From Sphingomonas oryzagri (GTDB lineage Bacteria; Pseudomonadota; Alphaproteobacteria; Sphingomonadales; Sphingomonadaceae), in assembly GCF_029906645.1 (NCBI RefSeq), contig NZ_JARYGZ010000001.1, forward strand, positions 1,855,208 to 1,919,207: a stretch of DNA of 64,000 bases. The letters run 5' to 3'. The translations under genes and the position numbers were made by a program. The stretch's first letter is position 1, and every line of letters begins with the position of its first letter. Below are positions 8,759-17,420 of the stretch, one piece after another. The notes under the pieces were generated by a model. That model saw only the letters and a program-made list of their open reading frames with translations. It was not told where the DNA came from and searched no databases.

Positions 8759-9246
8759 ATCGGATGCTCGACGACGTTGAGCGACGGCGATTCCTTGTAG
8801 AGCCAGCCTGAGAATATCCGCCGCCAGCGCGTATCGCGGCCCTGCACATCCACCTGCACGAAGGCGCCGGTCAGCGGCTCGGCCTCCCACGGGGCGCTCG
8901 TCTCGCAGGCGCGCAGGCGCACCACGACATCGCCGACACGGGTCGCCTGCCCCGGCTTCAGCGTCAGATCGTGCTCTTCGCCGTTGCGCTTGTTGAGCAG
9001 GCCCAGCACCGCGACACGTTCCGCCATCGGCGTCTCGACCTTGCTCGGCTCGTCGGCGGGCGCGGCCGGCTTCGCGGCGGGCTTGGACGGCGCACTGTCG
9101 TCAGAGCTGCTGTCGTCCGGCCCGGCTCCGTTGGCGAGCGGCAGCGAGGGCTGCTCGTCATTGGCCTGGATCGCCTCGACGCCCTGCCAGGCGGCCACCC
9201 CGCCGATCAGCAGGATCGCCGCCACGCCTGCGCGCTTGCGGTTCAC
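8563..9246 (-). CDS. DUF2155 domain-containing exported protein
   Basis: A 227-residue protein with an N-terminal membrane anchor/signal (AGVAAILLIGGVAAW), a Ser/Asp/Pro/Lys-rich linker (about residues 35-70) and a DUF2155 domain (MAERVAVLGLLNKRNGEEHDLTL, VVRLRACETSAPWE, AFVQVDV..RRIFSGWLYKESPSLNVVEHPIYDVWPKSC). The family is alphaproteobacterial and of unknown function. The order NDUFA12-mlaD-DUF2155-aat is one commonly seen in this class. The C-terminal Ala/Ser-rich tail overlaps aat tail-to-tail. Its ATG overlaps the mlaD stop by four bases. Confidence 0.88.
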   Translation of the reverse strand: MNRKRAGVAAILLIGGVAAWQGVEAIQANDEQPSLPLANGAGPDDSSSDDSAPSKPAAKPAAPADEPSKVETPMAERVAVLGLLNKRNGEEHDLTLKPGQATRVGDVVVRLRACETSAPWEAEPLTGAFVQVDVQGRDTRWRRIFSGWLYKESPSLNVVEHPIYDVWPKSCAMTHPDIGPDTVMASSVAGGNARSAAKKSADADDDAGAPPAAAATPAPSAASNSAR

Positions 9247-9752
9247 GGGGTGGCGGGACCAGCGGCCGCGGCGGGTGCCGCAGGCTTGGCGCTGTCACTG
9301 CCCGACTTGTTGATGAACTGGCCGACCATGCTCATCAGATCGACCGATCCCTGCGTGTCGAGGATCTCATCGCCATTCTTGAACGGGGTCGAGGAGCCGC
9401 CGGGGATCAGGTTCATATATACACCTCCAAGAATGCCCTCGGAGGTGATCGCGGCGCTGCTGTCGTTGGGCAGCTTGCTGTTCGGGTCGATCGCCAGCGC
9501 GACTTCCGCCTGGAAGGTCTTGGGATCGAGCTTCACGTCGGCGACCTGACCGACCTTGATGCCGGCCACCCGCACGTCGGTGCCGGGGTTGATCCCGCTG
9601 GCGTTCGGGAACAGCGCGTTCACCCGGATCGCGTTGGGCACGCGCCCGCCGCCGGTACGCTCGAACGCGAACCAGCCGAACCAGATCGCGATCAGCACGA
9701 CGAGCAGGCCGATCAGCGCCTCGGCGCCATGCTCCTTGACCAGACTACGCAT
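9243..9752 (-). CDS. mlaD: MlaD-family phospholipid-transport protein
   Basis: A 169-residue MCE-domain protein: one N-terminal transmembrane helix (EALIGLLVVLIAIWFGWFAFERT) and one MCE domain (residues 40-120) with GINPGTDVRVAGIKVGQVADVKLD and GILGGVYMNLIPGG. In the Mla pathway MlaD forms a hexameric ring on the inner membrane with the MlaFE ABC transporter and moves phospholipids between the membranes. The mlaE/mlaF genes are not in the window, so pairing is inferred from the family. It follows the NDUFA12 gene by three bases and overlaps DUF2155. Confidence 0.9.
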   Translation of the reverse strand: MRSLVKEHGAEALIGLLVVLIAIWFGWFAFERTGGGRVPNAIRVNALFPNASGINPGTDVRVAGIKVGQVADVKLDPKTFQAEVALAIDPNSKLPNDSSAAITSEGILGGVYMNLIPGGSSTPFKNGDEILDTQGSVDLMSMVGQFINKSGSDSAKPAAPAAAAGPATP

Positions 9753-9755
9753 CGG

Positions 9756-10148
9756 TCAGTTCGGGCTCCACGCCTCGTAGTCGCCGGTCGCGGCGGCGCG
9801 CTTGCCGCCCGCTTCCAGCGCACCTGCGGGCTTGTAGGCCTCACGCGTGCCGGTCATGTTCGGCTTGGCCGGAGCCTGCCACGCACGCGCCGGCGGCAGC
9901 GCCTTGTCCGGCGTCTCGGCCTGGGTGCCGTGCAGCCAGCCATGCCATTCGGGGGACACGCGGCTCGCATCGTTGGAGCCGGCGTAGATCACCCAGCGGC
10001 GCGGATTGCCGTGAACGTCCGTGCCGCCCTCGAAATAGACGTTGCCATACTCGTCCGTCCCCATCCGCGAACCGTTGCGCGCGGAAAAGAGGCGAGTGCC
10101 GATGGTGGCGCCATTCCACCAGGTGAAGATGCTGGTCAGGATACCCAT
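9756..10148 (-). CDS. NADH:ubiquinone oxidoreductase accessory subunit, NDUFA12 family
   Basis: A 130-residue homologue of the mitochondrial complex I 17.2-kDa subunit, restricted in bacteria to alphaproteobacteria. Key segments: WWNGATIGTRLFSARNG, GTDEYGNVYFEGG, RRWVIYAGSNDASRVSPEWHGWLHG and the proline-rich tail ending GDYEAWSPN. The ATG at 10148 gives the usual MGILTSIFTWWNG start. It would sit on the peripheral arm of complex I; the nuo operon is not in this window. Confidence 0.92.
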   Translation of the reverse strand: MGILTSIFTWWNGATIGTRLFSARNGSRMGTDEYGNVYFEGGTDVHGNPRRWVIYAGSNDASRVSPEWHGWLHGTQAETPDKALPPARAWQAPAKPNMTGTREAYKPAGALEAGGKRAAATGDYEAWSPN

Positions 10149-10235
10149 GGACGAGCGCTTAGCCTGCCGCCCCGACGGCGGCAAGCGGGGACCTGCACGA
10201 ACGGGGGCATGTCCCCCGCCGCGCGAAATGCCGGG

Positions 10236-10892
10236 TCACTCCTCCGGCATCACCAGCAGCACCGCGAGCGGCCCTTTCGCGCCCGCCGCGATCCGCGCGA
10301 CCAGCCGCTGTTCGGGCACGAGATCGGCAAGCCCGGCGCGGCGCACCGTCTCCATGTGGATGAAGATGTCCGCCGGATCGTTCTCGCGCATCAGGAAACC
10401 ATAGCCCTTAAGGCGGTTGAACCACTTCACCCGTACCGGTTCGGCCGGGCCGGCCGAATCGAGCAGCGGGATCGGATCGACGTGGCTCGCCGCACGACGC
10501 GCCGCGGTCTCCAGATCCGGCCCGGTGGCGGTCGTGAGATCGAAGCTGACAATCGAGCGCGCCTGCAGCCCGCGTTCGCGCGCGGATGCGATGCAGATGG
10601 CACGCGCGCCTTCGGGCAGGCTGCGGCGGCCGAACGGGCGCAAAACCGAGAAGTGGATGAGGACGTCGCCTTCGCCATGATCGCCGACGAGGAAACCGAA
10701 TCCGCGGGTGGCATCGAACCACTTGATCGCGCCCGACACCTCGACCTCGGCAGCATCCGCACCGGATGATCCATCCTGCGAGGACAATCGATGCGGTGCG
10801 GCGTGGCCCGAAAGCCTGTCGTCATGCAGCGCCGGCCTTGCATGGCCAGCCTTGCCTCCGTCATCGTCGTACGCGAAAGCACCTTCTTGCAT
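10236..10892 (-). CDS. Twin cold-shock-domain protein
   Basis: A 218-residue protein with two cold-shock domains: the first at about residues 50-115 ([33 protein letters not shown]) and the second at about 152-215 ([33 protein letters not shown]). Both hold RNP1-like (K/RGFGF, KGYGF) and RNP2-like (VLIHF, IFIHM) nucleic-acid binding motifs. Double-CSD proteins are typical of alphaproteobacteria and bind RNA or single-stranded DNA. The first ~48 residues are acidic/polar and of unknown role. A GGGGGGAAC stretch precedes the ATG. Confidence 0.9.
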   Translation of the reverse strand: MQEGAFAYDDDGGKAGHARPALHDDRLSGHAAPHRLSSQDGSSGADAAEVEVSGAIKWFDATRGFGFLVGDHGEGDVLIHFSVLRPFGRRSLPEGARAICIASARERGLQARSIVSFDLTTATGPDLETAARRAASHVDPIPLLDSAGPAEPVRVKWFNRLKGYGFLMRENDPADIFIHMETVRRAGLADLVPEQRLVARIAAGAKGPLAVLLVMPEE

Positions 10893-10977
10893 GACAAACG
10901 TTCCCCCCGTCGCGCCACGTTAACACAATTATTACCCGAATCGATCTCGAATCTTAACGATTCCTTCAAACCTAGCG

Positions 10978-11571
10978 TCATGAGTCCCCATCCGGCACAT
11001 CGCCGGGAGCGGCATTCAATATGCGACGAACATGTTCCGGCGCGTGACCAGCACGGATCATCGCACCGAACGCGCGCCGACGTGCCCGTTCGTCGGCCTG
11101 TTCTCGCGCATAGGGACCGAACCGGCGACGCTCGGCGAAACGCAGCGCCGTCGCCCACGCATCCTCCCCGGCCTGCCGCCGTGCATCCTCCCCGTCCGCC
11201 TCGGAGATGCCGAGCGCGCCGAGCGCCTGCGCGAGGCGTCGCGCGCCATATCCCCGCGCCGCGAGCGAACGGCCGCGCGCGTCCGCCATGGCGCGATCGT
11301 CGACATAGCCAAGCTCCGAAAAACGCACGACGATCGCATCGATCGGCGAAGCGCCCTCCCCGTCCCATCCGCGCTCGGCGACCTTGCGCCTCAGATAGTC
11401 GCGCAACCGCTCCCGGCTGGTCGCGTAGCGGCCGACATACGCCAGCGCGAGCCGTTCCAGCGCGGCGGCATCGAGGGGCGGGCGGGCGTCGTTTCGGCGG
11501 CGGAAGGTCACGCGCCATGTTTGTGCCACAGTCGGGCCGGATTTAGAACGCCGATGACCATCAGATGACAA
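10978..11571 (-). CDS. recX: RecX family regulatory protein
   Basis: Up to 197 residues; core of three-helix repeats characteristic of RecX (LDAAALERLALAYVGRYATSRERLRDYLRRKVAERGW, IVVRFSELGYVDDRAMADARGRSLAARGYGARRLAQALGALGI, ALRFAERRRFGPYARE, FGAMIRAGHAPEHVRRIL). RecX binds RecA filaments and limits their growth. recA is not in the window. The listed start is TTG at 11571; GTG codons at 11529 or 11511 are equally possible and no good ribosome site singles one out. Confidence 0.85.
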   Translation of the reverse strand: MSSDGHRRSKSGPTVAQTWRVTFRRRNDARPPLDAAALERLALAYVGRYATSRERLRDYLRRKVAERGWDGEGASPIDAIVVRFSELGYVDDRAMADARGRSLAARGYGARRLAQALGALGISEADGEDARRQAGEDAWATALRFAERRRFGPYAREQADERARRRAFGAMIRAGHAPEHVRRILNAAPGDVPDGDS

Positions 11572-11625
11572 AGGATGGATTCATTGCGCCGGTGCCGCTA
11601 TCAGGCGCGGTTTGTAGTTAGGGAG

Positions 11626-13413
11626 ATGCCGTCGGTGCATCAGGTTGAGAGCACTGCCAGCACTGCGTACGACAAGGCGAGCAAGGGTCAGTCTTTGGTC
11701 CCCACACCGACCGACGACGCATTGCCGCGCCGCATGGCCGACTTCGCCACCATGGGCGAGGCGCTGGACTATGTCGCGCAGAGCGCACGAGGCTTCAATT
11801 TCCACGACGCGCGCGGGACGCTGGTCCGCCCCTATCCCTATGCGGAGCTGCGCGAGGACGCGCTCGCCAACGCGCATCGGCTGATCGCCGCCGGCGTCCG
11901 CCCCGGCGATCGCATCGCGCTGGTCGCCGAAACCGGGCCGGACTTCGCCGCGATGTTCTTCGGCGCAGTCTATGCCGGCGCGTGGCCCGTGCCACTGCCG
12001 CTGCCGACCAGCTTCGGTGGACGCGAATCCTATATCGATCAGCTGGCGGTGCAGCTCGCCAGCTCGGACCCGAAGATGCTCTTCTACCCGGCCGAACTCG
12101 CTTCGATGGCCGCCGCCGCCGCCGAGGCCGGCAAGGTCGAAGGTCTGGTCTACGAGGAATTCGTGACCCGCGACGCGCCCGCCGGCCCGTTGCCGCAGGC
12201 GAACAGCGACGACATCGCCTATCTGCAATATTCGAGCGGATCGACCCGCTTCCCGCACGGCGTCGTCATCACCCATCGCCAGCTGCTCGAGAATCTCGCG
12301 GCGCACGGCCACGGGATGCACATCGCCGATGGTGACCGCTGCGTATCCTGGCTGCCCTGGTATCACGACATGGGCCTGGTCGGCTGCATGCTCTCGCCGA
12401 TCGCCAACCAGGTTTCGACCGATTATCTGAAGACCGAGGATTTCGCGCGCCGCCCGCTCGCCTGGCTGGACCTCATCACGCGCAACCCCGGCAAGACGCT
12501 CAGCTACTCGCCCACCTTCGGCTACGACATCTGCGCGCGCCGCATCGGGTCGCAGTCCGATGTCGCGGGGCGTTTCGATCTTTCCCGCTGGCGGCTGGCC
12601 GGCAACGGCGCCGACATGATCCGCCCGGACGTGATGCAGGCCTTCGTCGATGCCTTCGCGCCCGCCGGCTTCGACGCGCACGCTTTCACGCCGAGCTACG
12701 GCCTGGCCGAAGCGACGCTCGCCGTTTCGCTCATGCCACCCGGTGAAGGGATCGTCGTCGAACTCGTTGAAGAGACGCAGCTTTCGGGCGGCGACGTTCA
12801 CGCTCACCGGCCGCAGCGTTATCGCGCGATCGTCAATTGCGGCAAGCCGGTGCGCGGCATGAAGATCGAGATTCGTGAGGAAGACGGTACGCCGCTCCCC
12901 GAAAAGGCGATCGGCAAGGTCTGGTGCGCGGGCGGCTCCGTCATGGTCGGCTATTTCCGCGACGACGAGGCCACCGAGGCCTGCATGAAGGACGGTTGGC
13001 TGGACACCGGCGACATGGGCTACATGTCGGACGGCTACATCTACATCGTCGGCCGCGCCAAGGACATGATCATCGTCAACGGCCGCAACCACTGGCCGCA
13101 GGACATCGAATGGGCGGTCGAGCAGCTGCCCGGCTTCAAGGCCGGCGACATCGCCGCCTTCGCGATCACCACACCCGGCGGCGAGGAGACCCCAGCCGTG
13201 CTCGTCCAGTGCCGCACGTCGGATCAGGCCGAGCGCGCCCGTCTGCGCGACCTGATCCGTGAGAAGGTGCGTTCGATCACCGGCATGAACTGCGTGGTCG
13301 AGCTGGTGCCGCCGCGCACCCTGCCGCGCACCTCGTCCGGCAAGCTGAGCCGCGCCAAGGCGCGCACGCTGTACCTTTCGGGCGAAATCCAGCCCTACGA
13401 TATCGCGGCCTGA
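11626..13413 (+). CDS. Fatty acyl-AMP ligase (adenylate-forming enzyme)
   Basis: A 595-residue ANL-superfamily enzyme of the FAAL type, which activates fatty acids as acyl-adenylates and usually loads an acyl carrier protein instead of CoA. Motifs: YLQYSSGSTRFPHGVVITHR (A3, about residue 205), WLPWYHDMGLVGCMLSPI, SYGLAEATLAVSLMP, GDMGYMSDGYIYIVGRAKDMIIVNGRNHWPQDIE and the C-terminal SSGKLSRAKAR. The RNHWPQDIE form after the hinge is FAAL-like. No polyketide synthase or ACP gene lies beside it, so the acceptor is unknown. Start ATG 11626 follows GGGAG. Confidence 0.9.
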   Translation: MPSVHQVESTASTAYDKASKGQSLVPTPTDDALPRRMADFATMGEALDYVAQSARGFNFHDARGTLVRPYPYAELREDALANAHRLIAAGVRPGDRIALVAETGPDFAAMFFGAVYAGAWPVPLPLPTSFGGRESYIDQLAVQLASSDPKMLFYPAELASMAAAAAEAGKVEGLVYEEFVTRDAPAGPLPQANSDDIAYLQYSSGSTRFPHGVVITHRQLLENLAAHGHGMHIADGDRCVSWLPWYHDMGLVGCMLSPIANQVSTDYLKTEDFARRPLAWLDLITRNPGKTLSYSPTFGYDICARRIGSQSDVAGRFDLSRWRLAGNGADMIRPDVMQAFVDAFAPAGFDAHAFTPSYGLAEATLAVSLMPPGEGIVVELVEETQLSGGDVHAHRPQRYRAIVNCGKPVRGMKIEIREEDGTPLPEKAIGKVWCAGGSVMVGYFRDDEATEACMKDGWLDTGDMGYMSDGYIYIVGRAKDMIIVNGRNHWPQDIEWAVEQLPGFKAGDIAAFAITTPGGEETPAVLVQCRTSDQAERARLRDLIREKVRSITGMNCVVELVPPRTLPRTSSGKLSRAKARTLYLSGEIQPYDIAA

Positions 13414-13416
13414 CGC

Positions 13417-13447
13417 GATCCTCCCCGCGCGCGGCGCGGGGAGGATC
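13417..13447. repeat. GC-rich palindrome after the acyl-AMP ligase
   Basis: Perfect 14-bp arms GATCCTCCCCGCGC / GCGCGGGGAGGATC around a 3-base loop, four bases after the stop codon. Core GATCCTCCCC...GGGGAGGATC recurs in variant form at 32929, 37755 and 40440-40577, so it is a dispersed intergenic element that may also stop transcription (no T-run). Confidence 0.65.
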
Positions 13448-13531
13448 AAATCGCTCCAGTCCGGACTTACCCACAGCCATTGCGAGGCGGCGCTTACCCC
13501 CCGGTAAGGTATCGGCATTAAGCCGTTCGGC

Positions 13532-15880
13532 GTGTCGAGCCTGTCCCCTTCCTCCACAGACCGGGTGACCCCGTCCTGGTCCTACACGCTCGGCCTCGCA
13601 CGAGGCCGGGGCGATGCCTATCCCGCGATTGCCGAAATGCGCGCCGAGGCGATGAAAGGTCGCCGGCTGCTGTGGTTGGGCGCCAATCTCGCGATGATGC
13701 TCGCCGTCGTCGCGCTCCGCTACCGGATGCTCGCCTGGGACGCGCTCATGCCATGGGGCGCGGCGATCGTCGGAGTGGAGGCGCTCATCCTGCTCGGCGT
13801 ATGGCGCGCGCCGCCGCCGCAGTCGCCGTGGCGCGATCCGGACGTGCTGGGAGGCCTGTTTCTCGGTTTCTGCTGGGCCGTCGCCATGGCGTTGTTCACC
13901 GGCCCGGCGGGCACCCCCTATTCGCTTTCGCTGCTGTCGATCGGCGGCGCTCTGGCCGCGGTCGCGACCGTGTTGATGACCCCGGCTCCGATCGGCGGCC
14001 TGTTCTTCATCGTCATCATCGGCACCGCCGCCGCGGCCGATGTCGCGATGGACGGCCGGGTCATGCTCGCCGGAATGACCGGCCTGTTCACCACCGCCGT
14101 CGCCGCGACCTTCGTCGCCAATGCGCGTCAGCTCATCCACCGCATCACCGCCGAACAGGCGCTGGCCGGCAAGGAAGAGGTCGTCTCGCTGCTGCTGCGC
14201 GAGTTCGAGGACACCAGCGCCGACTGGCTGTGGCGCACCGACGCCGCCAAGTGCCTGGTCGACGTCTCCCCGCGTCTCGCCCGCCTGTTCAACGTCAAGG
14301 CCCGGCAGCTGGAAGGCAAGCCGCTGCTCGCCGTTCTCGCCGGCGAGGGCTGGGATCATGGCGACGTCGCGCCGGGCATCCGTATGCTCGCCGACAAGCT
14401 GCGCCTGCGCGAGAGCTTCCGCGATCTGGTCGTGCCGGTGATGATCGGCGGCGAACGCCGCTGGTGGTCGCTCTCCGCCGCCCCCCGCCGCGACGAGCGG
14501 GGCACGTTGGTCGGCTTCTGGGGCGTCGGCACCGACGCCACCGAGCGTCACCGATCGGCCGAGAAGATCGATCGTATGGCGCGATTCGACGCACTCACCG
14601 GCCTCGCCAACCGCGCCCACATCATCGACCGGCTGGGCGAGGCGCTGCGCGAGGGCCATCATGTCGGCCACCGTTCGACGCTGATGCTCATCGACCTCGA
14701 TCGCTTCAAGCAGGTCAACGACACGCTCGGTCACCCGATCGGCGACAAGCTGCTGATCGAGGTCGCCAACCGCATTTCCGCCCTGCTCGCCCCCGGCGAC
14801 GTCTGCGGTCGGCTCGGCGGCGACGAGTTCGCCGTGGTCGTGCCCGACGTGACCGACCGCGACCGCGTCGATGTGCTCGCGGAACGCATCGTCCACGTCC
14901 TCTCCGCCCCGTTCGAGATCGAGGGCAACGAACTGCACATCGGTGGCTCGGTTGGCTCGGCCACCGCTCCGCTCGATGGTCGCATCGTCGAGACGCTGCT
15001 GCGCAACGCCGACCTTGCCCTCTATCGCGCCAAGGATGACGGGCGGGGCGTCCATCGCCGCTACGAGCCATCGCTCCACGCCCAGGCCGAAAACAAGCGC
15101 AAGATCGAGATCGCGCTGCGCGATGCGTTGGAGCGCCGCGAACTCAGCCTCGTCTACCAGCCAATCGTCGATGCGGTGAAGGGCCGGCTGACCGGATTCG
15201 AGGCGTTCCTGCGCTGGACGCACCCCGAGCTTGGCAACGTATCGCCGGACATCTTCATTCCCGTCGCGGAGGAAGCGCGCCTGATCGGCCGGATCGGCGA
15301 CTGGGTGATGCATTCCGCCTGTCGCGACGCGGCGACCTGGCCGGATCATGTGCGCGTCTCGATCAACATGGCGGCCGCCCAGCTCAAGGATCCGCAGCTG
15401 CCCGCCACGATCATCGCCGCCCTCTCCCATTCGGGCCTCGCCGCCGACCGGCTGGAGCTGGAGGTGGCCGAGGAGGTGTTCGTTCGCGACGGCAGCCTCA
15501 CCGAGGTGGTCGACAAGATCCTGGCGCTCGGCGTGCGCATCACGCTTGACGATTTCGGCACCGGCAAGTCCAGCCTCGCCTATCTGCGCAAGGCCCGCTT
15601 CTCCAGCATCAAGATCGATCGCAGCTTCGTGCGCGGCGCCGCAAGCAACGGAGCGGAGAGCGTCGCGATCGTCAGGGCGATCGTCGCCATGGCGGAATCG
15701 CTCGGCATGGCGACGATCGCAGAGGGCGCGGAGACCCGCAACGAGTTCGACAAGATGCGCAGCCTGGGTTGCAAGCAGGTGCAGGGCTGGCTCGTCGGGC
15801 AGCCGGTCGGCCCCGCCGAAGCGGCCGAGATCGCGCATCTGCGCGACCGCAGCGAGGATCGCCTCGTCCGCGTCCATTGA
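13532..15880 (+). CDS. Membrane PAS-GGDEF-EAL protein (c-di-GMP turnover)
   Basis: A 782-residue signalling protein. About six transmembrane segments lie between residues 45 and 195, a PAS-like sensor region at about 205-340, a GGDEF domain at about 345-510 with an intact RLGGDEFAVVV motif (near residue 430), and an EAL domain at about 520-780. The EAL signature reads EAF (near 557), but the metal/catalytic motifs VSINM, DDFGTG (near 673), KIDRSFV and AEGAET are present. The inhibitory RxxD I-site before GGDEF is missing (APGD). It could be a phosphodiesterase with a regulatory GGDEF or a bifunctional enzyme. The start is GTG 13532; the first 40 residues are poorly hydrophobic and the true start could be further in. 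Confidence 0.88.
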   Translation: MSSLSPSSTDRVTPSWSYTLGLARGRGDAYPAIAEMRAEAMKGRRLLWLGANLAMMLAVVALRYRMLAWDALMPWGAAIVGVEALILLGVWRAPPPQSPWRDPDVLGGLFLGFCWAVAMALFTGPAGTPYSLSLLSIGGALAAVATVLMTPAPIGGLFFIVIIGTAAAADVAMDGRVMLAGMTGLFTTAVAATFVANARQLIHRITAEQALAGKEEVVSLLLREFEDTSADWLWRTDAAKCLVDVSPRLARLFNVKARQLEGKPLLAVLAGEGWDHGDVAPGIRMLADKLRLRESFRDLVVPVMIGGERRWWSLSAAPRRDERGTLVGFWGVGTDATERHRSAEKIDRMARFDALTGLANRAHIIDRLGEALREGHHVGHRSTLMLIDLDRFKQVNDTLGHPIGDKLLIEVANRISALLAPGDVCGRLGGDEFAVVVPDVTDRDRVDVLAERIVHVLSAPFEIEGNELHIGGSVGSATAPLDGRIVETLLRNADLALYRAKDDGRGVHRRYEPSLHAQAENKRKIEIALRDALERRELSLVYQPIVDAVKGRLTGFEAFLRWTHPELGNVSPDIFIPVAEEARLIGRIGDWVMHSACRDAATWPDHVRVSINMAAAQLKDPQLPATIIAALSHSGLAADRLELEVAEEVFVRDGSLTEVVDKILALGVRITLDDFGTGKSSLAYLRKARFSSIKIDRSFVRGAASNGAESVAIVRAIVAMAESLGMATIAEGAETRNEFDKMRSLGCKQVQGWLVGQPVGPAEAAEIAHLRDRSEDRLVRVH

Positions 15881-15935
15881 GGCGCTTGCGTGCCCTTCCC
15901 TCTCCCGCTATGAGCCGCTTCCGCTCCCGACCCGT

Positions 15936-16011
15936 AGGAGTGTAGCTCAGCTGGTAGAGCGTCGGTCTCCAAAACCGAATGCCGGGGGTTCGAGTCCCTC
16001 CACTCCTGCCA
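15936..16011 (+). tRNA. trnW: tRNA-Trp (anticodon CCA)
   Basis: Full cloverleaf: acceptor AGGAGTG / CACTCCT, D-arm TAGCTCAGCTGGTAGAGC, anticodon loop CTCCAAA with CCA anticodon, T-arm GGGGGTTCGAGTCCCTC, discriminator G and encoded CCA (16009-16011). The tRNA-Trp, secE, nusG order is the usual bacterial one. Confidence 0.97.
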
Positions 16012-16127
16012 TCGCCTTGCAGGCGAGCTGGAATTGAAGGGTCGGAAGCGGATTTGAGCGAGGCCAGGGCGCCGCCCCAGCGGAAGGGCGCCTGCGGCCT
16101 CTTGTGTTGTTGATGGAAGGTGTCGAG

Positions 16128-16352
16128 TTGGCGAGGACGGGCGAGACGGGTGGTGGATTCTTCCGCAACATCCCCGAATTCATCCAGCAGGTGCGGACCG
16201 AAACCGGCAAGGTTTCGTGGCCGACCCGCCGGGAAACGACCATGACCGCCGTGATGGTGCTCGTCATGACGACGATCCTCGCCCTGTTCTTCCTGGGCGT
16301 GGACAACGTCTTCAACTTCCTCGCGCAGGAACTGCTCAAGCTCGTCGGCTAA
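16128..16352 (+). CDS. secE: Preprotein translocase subunit SecE
   Basis: About 74 residues, single-helix bacterial SecE. After a glycine-rich start comes the amphipathic IPEFIQQVRTETGKVSWPTRRETTMT, with the conserved KVSWP motif, then one transmembrane helix (AVMVLVMTTILALFFLGVDNVFNFL). SecE clamps the SecYEG channel. The TTG at 16128 is favoured because GGAAGG lies seven bases before it and it yields a standard N-terminus; ATG at 16113 is in frame but has no ribosome site. nusG follows after nine bases. Confidence 0.92.
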   Translation: MARTGETGGGFFRNIPEFIQQVRTETGKVSWPTRRETTMTAVMVLVMTTILALFFLGVDNVFNFLAQELLKLVG

Positions 16353-16361
16353 GGAATTTAC

Positions 16362-16901
16362 ATGTCGCGCTGGTACATCATCCACGCCTATTCGGGCTTC
16401 GAGAACAAGGTTAAGGATCAGATCCTCGCCGATGCCGCCCGCATGGGCCTCGAGCAGCTCGTCGAATCCGTCGAGGTGCCGACCGAGCAGGTCACCGAGG
16501 TCCGTCGCGGCAAGAAGGTCACCAACGATCACAAGCTGATGCCGGGCTATGTCCTGCTGCGCGGCTCGATGAACGACGACCTCTACCATCTCGTGCGCAA
16601 CACACCGAAGGTCACGGGCTTCCTGGGTGTCGGTGGCCGTCCGCAGCCGATCAGCGACGCCGAGGCGGCGCGTATGCTCTCCAGCAAGGACGAGGCCGTC
16701 TCGGCCGCGCCCAAGCAGAAGATCAAGGTGGACTTCGACATCGGCGACAACGTCAAGGTGCTCGAAGGCCCGTTCGCCTCGTTCAACGGCCTGGTCGAAG
16801 AACTCGACTACGACCGCAGCCGCGTGAAGGTCGCCGTGTCGATCTTCGGCCGCGCCACCCCGGTGGAGCTGGAATTCGAGCAGGTCGAGCGCGTCAAGTA
16901 A
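16362..16901 (+). CDS. nusG: Transcription termination/antitermination protein NusG
   Basis: A 179-residue NusG: NGN domain (SRWYIIHAYSGFENKVKDQI, MPGYVLLRG, TGFLGVGGRPQPI) binding the RNA polymerase clamp, and a C-terminal KOW domain (FDIGDNVKVLEGPFASFNGLVEELDYDRSRVKVAVSIFGRATPVELEFEQVE) that contacts Rho or ribosomal protein S10. Length and order are standard. Confidence 0.97.
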   Translation: MSRWYIIHAYSGFENKVKDQILADAARMGLEQLVESVEVPTEQVTEVRRGKKVTNDHKLMPGYVLLRGSMNDDLYHLVRNTPKVTGFLGVGGRPQPISDAEAARMLSSKDEAVSAAPKQKIKVDFDIGDNVKVLEGPFASFNGLVEELDYDRSRVKVAVSIFGRATPVELEFEQVERVK

Positions 16902-16984
16902 TTCAAGGTTTCCGGCGCCAAGCCGGGAAAGTCCGCGGGAGGCTCTTCGGGGCCGTCAGCACCGCTAAGCCATAGGAGGTTTCA

Positions 16985-17416
16985 ATGGCGAAGAAGATTA
17001 CCGGTTACATCAAACTGCAGGTCGCCGCCGGCGCCGCCAACCCGTCGCCGCCGATCGGCCCGGCGCTCGGTCAGCGCGGCGTCAACATCATGGAATTCTG
17101 CAAGGCGTTCAACGCCGCGACGGGCGATCTCGAGAAGGGTATGCCCATCCCGACGATCATCACCGTCTATGCGGATCGTTCCTTCTCCTTCATCACGAAG
17201 ACGCCGCCGGCGACCTTCCTGATCAAGAAGGCGATCAACCTGAAGTCCGGCTCGAAGACGCCGGGCAAGGCGTCGGCCGGCAAGATCAAGCGCTCGCAGC
17301 TTGAGGAAATCGCCCAGGTCAAGATGAAGGACCTGAACGCCGCCTCGATCGAGGCCGCGACGAAGACGATCGAAGGCTCCGCCCGCGCGATGGGCCTCGA
17401 AGTGGTGGAGGGCTGA
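16985..17416 (+). CDS. rplK: 50S ribosomal protein L11
   Basis: A 143-residue L11: [20 protein letters not shown] (proline-rich GTPase-centre contact), [37 protein letters not shown], and the RNA-binding C-terminal domain ending [15 protein letters not shown]. It binds the GTPase-associated region of 23S rRNA. A TAGGAGG-type ribosome site lies five bases upstream. rplA begins four bases after the stop. Confidence 0.98.
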   Translation: MAKKITGYIKLQVAAGAANPSPPIGPALGQRGVNIMEFCKAFNAATGDLEKGMPIPTIITVYADRSFSFITKTPPATFLIKKAINLKSGSKTPGKASAGKIKRSQLEEIAQVKMKDLNAASIEAATKTIEGSARAMGLEVVEG

Positions 17417-17420
17417 TCCC

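Noticed and set aside
13277-15877. 866-codon reverse frame over the GGDEF-EAL gene
   Set aside because: Shadow of a well supported forward gene; no domain recognisable in it.
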